From Plumapathes pennacea (Eukaryota; Cnidaria; Anthozoa; Antipatharia; Myriopathidae), in the NCBI GenBank assembly GCA_964036295.1, contig OZ038465.1, forward strand, positions 8,997,667-9,061,666: 64,000 nucleotides of DNA, written 5' to 3'. Below the pieces are notes generated by a model. It saw only the letters and a program-made list of their open reading frames with translations, did not search any database and was not told the DNA's origin. The first letter of the stretch is position 1; each line of letters opens with the position of its first letter. Below are positions 13,101 through 23,300 of this stretch, in pieces. The position numbers were made by a program, and so were the translations under genes.

Positions 13101-16100
13101 TATGCAAAACTCATTGCAATTTACACCCTACCTATTGACAATGTTTACAATCCATCTGTTGACAATGTTTACAATCTACCTATTGACATTCGAATTCAAA
13201 GTTTTGAAGTGTCTTCGATTATAAGATTGGTGCACCCTTGGTAGCTGTGTTTCAAATCCGTCCGTAAGACGGCTTATTGACTGTTAATTTCTGAGGCTGT
13301 CATCACTTACTTCCAAATGCTAAATTCTCCCAACCAGTCGAGAAGAAAATGCCCAAGGGATGTTGTGAGAATTGATAGTGACATTGTACGACATTGAAAA
13401 TGAAGCTGACAACTCTCAGGAGTGAAACGACTAAGCAATCGCTTTTTTTTTCTTGGTGTTCAGGAGGCAGACGTGGCGGAGGAAGTTGTAGACCTTCTAT
13501 ACGATGCTATGAACACAGTCAGTGATGCCATGCAGGTTAAGCGAGTCAGTGGAGAAAAGGGGACGACTGCAATCACGCGAACGTTCACAATGGAGCTGAA
13601 ACGAACCAGCCCGAGTTCTCTGGGAAATAAGACGATTGATGTTAAGCTTAATTCAAATCCAAGCATCGGGCAGTTTGTGCTTCCGGACGTAAGTTATCTG
13701 AATATCAAGAGAGACAACGAAGCGGTGACGCAGGCTGACATCGTGACTCAGGTATAGTTTGTCTAAGTTATGTCCCATGGGTGGGAGGGTGCCGCCCGGC
13801 TCTGAAAACCCTTACCCTATTTCTGATCGAAATTGCTTGGACCCTATTACAGACCTGTGTCACATATTTTCCACCCTTTTCAGACCTGTATACCAAAAGT
13901 TTAGCAAGACCTGGAACCCCAAAAATACCACCCCATTTGAGACCGAATACCAAAATAAACAAAACCTACGAGCCTATTCTAGGCTAACCTGCGTATCAAG
14001 CTAATTTTCCCCCGGCCTAATATCCCGAAAAGAAGGCGTGGAACTCAGGTTAATTCTAGGCCAAAAGACGACATCCTTTGGAGTGGGACATACGTTTACG
14101 ACTTATACATGGGAACACCCCTGGGAGGCCCACGGCGCTTGCTTCTACGATGAGTTAAAGCTGGAAACTATTGTTCCAGACCCAAAATATATCACTCAGT
14201 GAACAGAGGAAGGGATCGATACGACTGAACTTATTTTGGCTAAATCGAGTGTATTGAGTGTTTCAACCATTTGTCGTTATGATTGTCTCTATATGTTTGC
14301 TTGTTAGTGTGACACCTTCAATGAATTTCTGCCTATGGAGTTTCCTTTATTCCTAAACCTCGTTTTGTCATGCGCAGGTCGTGTCATTTACAGACAATCC
14401 CGTGAGATGGGACGAAACCGCATCACCCCATCTGAACAACCACGTGATCGGACTGACATTAAAGACAAGCGAGAAAAATCCGAAAGAAATCGCGATCAAG
14501 GACACAAAGAAAGACATCGAAATCTTCACGCCTGTATCCTTCGCAGATGCTCAGCACTTCAGTAAATCTTTCAGAGCAAACGGGCCCGGCGCGGTTCATC
14601 GTTATCGCCTGACAAGCTCAACGTATCAAGACAATCCGAAGTTTCCACTGCTGGTGCATGTTAAACCGGACGATGGGCAGCGTTTGACTGTCTACTTCCG
14701 GTTGTTATTTGAGGTTTCTACGGAGCACTTCGATTTGAAGTTCCAAGTTCCGAACTCGGGCAGCGAGGAAATGCCACCGCTGTTTCGCAGGGTCGACAAT
14801 TATTCGTTTATCGTAGAAGACTATTTTCTTCTGATGGATATCGATCTGTACTTGGGAGTCATGGCCCCGCATCTAACCGAGGCTGATTCCCCGGCCACCA
14901 TAAACTACACGGTGAACTTGCACAGTTTGTCTTGCGTATACTGGACCAGAAAATACTCGAAAACGTGGCAGCGCTCTGGTTGCAAGGTAAGTTGTGGAAG
15001 CGGTGTCCTTGAGTCAGCGGTCATTACACAAAACTGTAAATTAAAGTGCAGATTTTGTAGTTCAGTGTAACGCTCTCAAAACCCCAGGACTTAACAAAGA
15101 TACTCAATACAGCATTAGTCACTATTTTTATCTAACTCGGTCTAACTCTAGAGTTCGCAAAACCCCAGGACTTAACAAAGATACTCAATACAGAGCGTTA
15201 GTCGTCATTATTATCTAACTCTGTCTAACTCTAGAGTTCGCAAAACCCCAGGATTTAACAAAGATACTCAATACAGAGCGTTAGTCGTCATTATTATCTA
15301 ACTCTGTCTAACTCTAGAGTTCGCAAAACCCCAGGATTTAACAAAGATACTCAATACAGCGTTAGTCGCTATTTTTATCTAACTCGGTCTAACTCTAGAG
15401 TTCGCAAAACCCCAGGACTTAACAAAGATACTCAATACAGAGCGTTAGTCGCCATTATTATCTAACTCTGTCTAACTCTAGAGTTTGCAAAACCCCAGGA
15501 TTTAACAAAGATACTCAATACAGCATTAGTCGCTATTTTTATCTAACTTGGTCTAACTCTAGAGTTCGCAAAACCCCAGGACTTAACAAAGATACTCAAT
15601 ACAGCATTAGTCGCTATTTTTATCTAACTCGGTCTAACTCTAGAGTTCGCAAAACCCCAGGACTTAACAAAGATACTCAATACAGAGCGTTAGTCGTCAT
15701 TATTATCTAACTCTGTCTAACTCTAGAGTTTGCAAAACCCCAGGACTTAACAAAGATACTCAATACAGCATCAGTCGCTATTTTTATCTAACTCGGTCTA
15801 ACTCTAGAGTTCGCAAAACCCCAGGACTTAACAAAGATACTCAATACAGAGCGTTAGTCGTCATTATTATCTAACTCTGTCTAACTCTAGAGTTCGCAAA
15901 ACCCCAGGACTTAACAAAGATACTCAATACAGCGTTAGTCGCTATTTTTATCTAACTCGGTCTAACTCTAGAGTTCGCAAAACCCCAGGACTTAACAAAG
16001 ATACTCAATACAGCATTAGTCGTCATTATTATCTAACTCGGTCTAACTCTAGTTAAAATTTCACCTCGTGTGAAAGCCCCGTTTTCTTGTGCACAACTTA

Positions 16101-19100
16101 TGATATAGAAAGTACATTGTAGTTGAGTAGCGAGTCCTACATACCGCTGACTCGAACATAAAGTAACCGCACGGCCGAAAACCAAATTTTCCGCGACTGC
16201 CAGAGCTTGACGATTCACATTTCAAGTTAAGTTTCTTAAGAGAAATAGTTTAGTATTAAATACTACATATTACAGAATTTATTTATGACATAATTTATGT
16301 TTACACTAGTCCAGAAATAGAGTAATCATGCTATGAACAACTGAGAGCAGAAGCTAGTTGAAAAGCGAGTGTGTGTATATGCATGGAAATTACATATGTG
16401 TGTATGTTTATGTGTATATCTATTTACATGGTGCTTGGACTACTCAATTGTCTGAATTTGTAGCTGCTTTTCCTCTTTAGGTCGGAAACAAAACAAGTGG
16501 CACTTTTACGCACTGCCTGTGCGACCACTTGACCTTCTTCAGTTCCATGGTTGTTAAACCGAACCCTATTGGTCCCCTGACGGTCGAGGACTTGAAGAGG
16601 GGCTACGCGCTCTTTGTGGCTGTCGCTGTTGTCTTCCTGCTTTACTTTATCGGTCTGGTGTGGGCGAGGAAAAAGGATCGTGCTGATATAGTAAAGGTAA
16701 CATGACCTTTCTGAGAAATTTTCTCGAAGTCAGAAGAAATTCTTAGAATTTCTGAGAAATTCAGGATTTGAGCACATTGGTAACCAGTCAGTGCTACAAG
16801 GAAGGTTTGTGTTGAAAATCGGATAAAAATTTACTTGATCGCATACAGGTTAAATATTGACGTCTTGTGACGAAAACGATTACAATTTTTATCCCCCTTC
16901 CTCCTCCCCCTAGGTGGGCGCTTGTCCCTTGCAAGACAACGACCCAGTAGACCCCTTCAGGTACGAGTTGACCCTATGGACGAGCATGCGCCGTAACGCG
17001 GGTACCACATCTAAAGTGAGCATCACTTTGTACGGCGAGGAAAGTGACAGCGAGAGTCGTGTGTTGGAGGATCCAGAGAGATCGCCCTTCCAGGTGAGTA
17101 CTGTTGGGGTGTTGGAGGGGAGGGGAGGGGTGATGTACTGTATTGGATAGTATACTTGAAAATTTGCTAAACGGTATGTATGGCCTTCAGCATGGTTAAT
17201 GACAAGCTCTTGTGGTTAGGTATTGGTCAATCACTGACTCGACGCATGTTGACGCAAACCATTCAAGTATTCAAACCAAAAGCGCACAAGTGCGGATAAA
17301 CAAAGACGCTTTTCAGTTCCACGCAAGTCCCGAAAAGTTTTTAAAATATTCCTGAATGTTTCGTTATGAAAATTTCATTCGGCCGTTTTCTTTGTGTTAC
17401 CTCTTCAACCTGTCACGTGATACATCAATTTGGATTAACATTTGTGTTATGATCATGCGCAATATTTGTTGGAACGCTTAGCAACAAATTCAAAGCCTTG
17501 AAGCAAGCGCGCAACAATCTATGTACCCCGTCGATATTTGAGCAATCTTAATGTGTTTTGAGATCGACTGTCAAATATTTAGTGCAGAGCCGCACTAGAA
17601 ACAGAAATTAAATCTACAAGATTAAGCTGCGGCAGAGGAAAATGAATCCATGAAATCATTCCCACTGATTCCCTTTTGAATCCATGAAAATCTTCTCACA
17701 GCTGCAAGGTCATTGGCCAGAGATAGAAAGGAGAAAGTGTCTTTAGGTCTCATCTCCTCACTAGTTTGTTTGTCTCTCTGATTGTGTTTCAGCGAGGCAG
17801 CGTGGACACCTTTCTTCTGACCACGTCTCTGGATTTGGGTCCAATCACTTACATCCGAATCTGGCACGATAACTCCGGGGGGTCCTGGTTCCTAAGTCGC
17901 ATTATGATCATCGATTTGCAGACGGATGAACGCTTCTACTTTATCTGCGACCGCTGGCTTGCAGTTGATGAAGACGACGGGCAGGTACGAGAAGAACTCA
18001 ACCAGTAGATCGTTGTATTGGAAACAACGATTAACATCAACATTAGTTCATTATGGTATAGTGTTCGGGTTCCAGAGTTGGAGATTACCAAGGAGTTTCT
18101 TACAGAAGGATCTACCTAATTATTTTGACTATATAGATTGAAAAGGCGGCACACTCACACTCACTGTTTTCTCAGCGTCTATGTATTGCTCTGGCTCTTT
18201 TATGTTTTGTTTTTGTTTTTGTTTTTTTGTCTTTCTGTCTCGCACTCATTCTCTCTTTATTTATTTTTCTGTCCCTCAGTCCTTCGCACTCTCTGATTTT
18301 ATGGCTTCATCTTTCGCTGCTAATGTTTTGGTTCCTGATATATGTTGCGAAAAACACGCGTTCGCGTTTTCTTTCACTTACTTTATCTTCTCTTCTCCGT
18401 CTCTGTTTTTCTCCCTTTTTATTCCCCTCCCCTCCCTTCTGCCTCTCGCCTCTTTCTATCCCTCATGTTTTTCTCCGGGTCTTTCTCTCCGTGTATCTGT
18501 CTACATATGCGTATCTCCCACTTTTGTCAATAGGTCTTTATTCTGATCATGTTTATTTTTCTCAGGTGGAGCGCGTAGTCCCGCTGGCCAGCAACGTAGA
18601 ACTAACCGAGTTCCAGCATCTCTTCATGGCCAGAACACGGCGTAATCTCAGTGACAACCACCTGTGGTTCTCAGTGTTTGCTAGGCCGGCCAACAGCCGT
18701 TTCACGCGGGTACAGCGTCTTTCCTGCTGCCTGTGTCTGCTGCTCATGTCCATGATGACTAGTGCCATGTACTACAACACTTTAGACGAACCCACGACCG
18801 CCAACAGCCAGCAGATTGGCTCCTTTGTGTTCACTTGGAAGCAGGTGACATATATGCACCAATTGATATTTTCAGCTTTGTCCACGTTTATATTCGCCCT
18901 TCTGCACGCATGCGGAAAATTGATCATCTTCCAACCACTTGTTATAGGTAGAGGTTGAATAGTTTTAAGCCGACGAGAAGAAGAGTAACCTTAAGCCTCA
19001 TTGATATTGTTTAGGGACACGGGTACAATGTTTCTTTCCTCCCCCTCATCTCTCTCTCTCTCCCCCCCTCACTCTGTGTCTGAATGTTGGACAGCCGTAT

Positions 19101-20223
19101 CTTGTGTCGGAAGTCTCTTTTTTATAGGTTCCCTATGTGTAACAGTTCAAGTGTTTGTTAGGGTTAGGGTTAGGGTTTTTGTTTGGTTGTTTAACGTACT
19201 GTTTTATTGGTCAGTGGCGCGGGACCTTTTTGGAGATGCTACATCACCCATTTTTACTCACAACTTTGTGCTTTCCTTTCAAGGTTTACATCGGCATCGT
19301 GACAAGCTTGATTGTCTTCCCAGTTAACCTGGTAGTCGTGCAGATATTTCGCAGTGTCAAGCCTAAGCCATGCAAGATTCGAAACAAACCCAAACAGAAC
19401 GTCAGCCAGAAACTGCCCAAACTCTCACTGACAATTCAGAACTTGGAGGACTACAGCCGACTCAAGGAGCCATGCGGAGATTCAAACCGAGGCTCCGAAA
19501 ACAGCCTCGACCTCGCGCAAGAGAAGAATTCCCGGATGAGGCTGTCAATCAATGACGTACACACTGATGTGGACCGAGTAAGCTTCACTTCTAGCCCTCT
19601 GTTGGTTGCCAGGAAGTCCAGCCCTACAGTAGAATACGAAGGTCAGTTATTGTTTACATCATGATGAAGGAGTAAGGAGTAAGAAGTTGTCACAGTGTCT
19701 TCATTGTCAATCGCCTCACTCCTGCAGCTGTGAATCTGAATAAATAGATTGTGTTGTATTGTGATTGCTCATGCACAGGATCTTAATGCTGTTGCGAGCT
19801 CAGAGTAAACACAGGCGCTACTTTACGCATTACGTTTGGCACAAAACAAAGCTCCTCTCCCCGATCTTTTCCTGCAGGAAACAGCACCTTCAGTCGATTG
19901 TTGTCGCGGTTGAAGAAGAAGAGCCAGCTGCCTTATTACTTTGTGTACGTGGCTTGGTTTCTGGTGTTCGCCTTCTCGGTGTCATCTGCAGTGATCGTCA
20001 TCATGTACGGAATGTCCTTTGGCAATGGCAAGTCCTTGCAATGGCTGTTTTCCTCTATTGTGTCATTTATCCAAGACATCATCATTACACAACCTCTCAA
20101 GGTAATCATGAATAGTTTCAGTCGCCGTACTCTAACAAATGATCAGAAATCAATAGCAACAGCAGTAGCAGTGTAGCAGAAGTAGTAGTAGTAGCAGCAG
20201 CAGCAGTAGCAGTAGTAGTAGTG

Positions 20224-20264
<41 letters not shown>

Positions 20265-20288
20265 TGTAGTAGTAGTAGCAGAAGTAGT

Positions 20289-20320
<32 letters not shown>

Positions 20321-23300
20321 TAAGAGTAGTTGAAGCGGCAGTAGCAGCAAGCTCAACGATAGTAGTAAACAGCTGCATTGCTTGTAGGAAACAAATTGCA
20401 AAGCATAGCATCAGATGTACAACAGTGTTTAATTAGTGTAATAACGGCGATAACTTTAAGACCGTTTGAATGTATTTGCGCATGTAGTTGTAGTGAGCTG
20501 GTGAAAGATTTAGAAGAAAACTAAACTACACACCAGTTTGAGTGTTATGTAATCTTCCAATCGTTTGTAGGTTCTTGGAATGGCCATCTTTTTTGCTTTG
20601 GTGGTGAAGAAGCCAGACAAGGGCGAGTTTGAGGTCACGGACGAAGCGCTCCAGCTCGCTGAAGACGAAGAATGGTTGCACGCAGCTTCAGGCCAGACAA
20701 ACAAACCGCACAAAAAGCACGTCAAACTGATGCCTCCTGATCATGCGCGGCTGTTAGCTATGAGAAATACCCGGATGAAGGAACGCAAGATGTACGCCGT
20801 GTTGCGCGAGGTGGCGTTCTTCTACGTGTTTCTGTGTATGCTGTCAATTATTGCTTACAGCCACCGCGACCCCATCGCGTTCTACCAAACCAAGAACTTT
20901 GTGAACACGATGGCAGAGAACTTTACGAAGGTCAGTTGCAGTATAAAGAAGTTAATAGATAGATAGTTACAGTGAGACAGGCCAGGAGACAGACACAAAC
21001 AGAAACAAAAGATAAACAAAGAGACACACAGTCCCATACTTGTCACTTTTACGTTTATTTCAGTTCTTTTAATATCTCGATCTTCCATTTCTTTGTTTGA
21101 AATGGCTTAACCCTGGCTGCATTAATAACTTTGGGGAGGAGAGGGAGAGTCATGTGTTATTTGTTCAATGACAACGAAGTAATACACCCGAAAGCACGTT
21201 TTGGACATAAAATATATCAAGACCCTGACGCGTAGTTTTCCCTTATTCAGCTGACGACACAGGAGGAATTCTGGAACTGGACACATGCTGAGCTGTTACC
21301 GACTCTCTTCCCGTCTTCCTGGTACAACGGGGCGGAGCGACAACCCGACGGATTCCTAACGGATCACTACAGTCAGCTGGTGGGCGGAGCCAGGCTGAGA
21401 TTGCTGCGAGTTAAGACCGGTAAGGTGCTGTCTCCTACTTTAATGTGTGTCTTGTCATGATTGTAAAATTAACACTGATTATAGGCGAGTTCATTCTGAA
21501 ATCCGCTTCTGCTGGAATCTTGAAAGTAACGTTCTGTTAGCATAACTATGTGCATATGTAGGCGGTTTGTCTCTGTCATTAAACTGTCTGTTTACGTGAG
21601 ATGAATCTACCAGGGGTTGATGTAAGAAAACTGGACGCCGTTAACAATTATGAGCTCTAATATTGTTCTTTTCAGAACCGTGCATGGTTCCCGTAGAAAA
21701 GCACGGGATCACAAACGAGTGTTATGGTTCATATTTCATCACCGGCGAGGATAAGCGCGAGTACACACCGGCCTGGAAAAACGTCACCAAGTACGAGGAG
21801 GAGATAGACTGGGACGACATGCCCTGGCGTTATCAAACTTTCCAAGAACTCGACGGCTATCCATTCTGGGGACGCCTTACTACATACGGAGGCGGAGGGT
21901 AAGTTTGAACCTTCAACTCCTTTTAAACCTCTTCACTCCCAAGAGTGATTAACTTCAATATTCTCCGCATTCAGATTCTTACCATGCAGAAATGTATCAT
22001 ATTCATACTGTTAGATAAACTTTCATGGGTTTAGATACCTTACTCAGATTAAAATTCAGACTATTAAACTATGAATTCCCACTATATGTCATTCATACAT
22101 TTTCATCTTAAAAAGTTGAGAGAATCTGCATGTTGAGCGTTGGAGTGAAAGGGTTAAATTCATGGTTATCTATGGTGTGCTACATCTATCCGTCGTTTTA
22201 GGAAATTTATCTTGGTAACGCATCTGGTGACATCATGTTCTTCTTATTGACTCTAGTATTGTTACTGTCAAAGGAGAAAGTTGGCCTTAATATCTTATAT
22301 TCTAACAGTTTTTGTCTACCTCTTCTCTTCTGTGCCAGAGGCCCCGCCAGAACCAAAACCAGATCTATATGAGCTACGATTATGACATCGCTAGTTTATC
22401 TTTAATTATCTCAGAAATGTAGGATAAAATTTTGCAGCTTATCTGACGTTTCATCTATAATTAGTTTGGTCTCTGACTCCCTTTTTCTTTCGCTCCACGC
22501 ATTTATGCATCTATTCCATCTTATTACCCATCTATTCACTTCCTCCCTCTCTTCCTTTCTTTCTTTCTTTCTTTCTTTCTTCAGGATCCGCGATATTGCG
22601 CTGATTTTAACCCTGTTTTTTTTTTCACCCGTAATCAAGGTACACAATTGTTCTGGAGCCAGGAATGGAAAACCACCAGCGCCTTCAGGATCTCCAGGAC
22701 AACGTCTGGGTCAACCGTCCGGCGCGCGCCATTCTTACAGAGTTCACAATTTACAACGCGGGCACCAACCTCTTCACGATCGTGACGTTGGTGAGTGAGT
22801 TTCCCGCCACAGGAGGGCTGATCACCTACGCGAGCCTGCAGACAGCCAAGCTGTACAACTACACTAAAAACTACATGGTCTTCGTGCTGAGCTGCGAGAT
22901 CGTCTTCCTCCTGTTTATTTTGTTCTTCTTCTATCGTGAGTGCAAGAGCATGTACCGCAGCGGGCCTTCGGTGTACTTTAAAGCGTTCTGGAACTGGATT
23001 GAGTTTTCCATCGTAACGCTCACATTTGTTGCCGTTGCATTGTACATATACCGTGCCCTGACTATCCAAGACGTCGTAGCTCGCGTAGCCAAGGAGCCGT
23101 TCAAGTTCAAAAGCTTCCAAATCGCCGCGTATTGGAACGAGATGTACACGTTTGTCGTCGCTATGATAGTATGTTTCTCAACCATCAAGATAAACAAGCT
23201 TCTCCGCTTTAACAAGCGCATGTCGCTGTTGTCGTCCACACTTCGCCACGCGTTTCTGCCCCTCTCCATGTTCGGAATCATGTTCGGCATTGTGTTCTGC

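Larger units (their letters stand above)
9487..14986 (+). other. REJ module and GAIN region (exons 9-16)
   Basis: Eight exons encode residues about 985-1665. The REJ (receptor for egg jelly) part begins at the end of exon 8 and in exon 9 with the Cys pattern RCRANC followed by GECVNC, and continues with CDVW and an IGCEKW segment in exon 10. Exons 11-16 are helical and then beta-rich, with motifs such as AVIQWAEAISSVLNQN, as expected for the GAIN-like fold before the GPS. Exon 14 (12839-12918) is only 80 bp, a Pro/Arg-rich 27-residue insert that keeps the frame. Confidence 0.78.

Noticed and set aside
15072-16052. CRISPR-like array
   Set aside because: Units are contiguous with no unique spacers, and the setting is a eukaryotic intron, so it is a minisatellite.
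20118-20436. Poly-Thr, poly-Leu and poly-Val frames
   Set aside because: Pure products of the AGT/AGC trinucleotide repeat.
22573-22639. Possible exon after TTTCTTCAG at about 22584 (GATCCGCGATATTGCGC)
   Set aside because: It would not lead in phase into the conserved LQDNVW region, whereas the acceptor at 22638-22639 does and restores the GGGYT motif.
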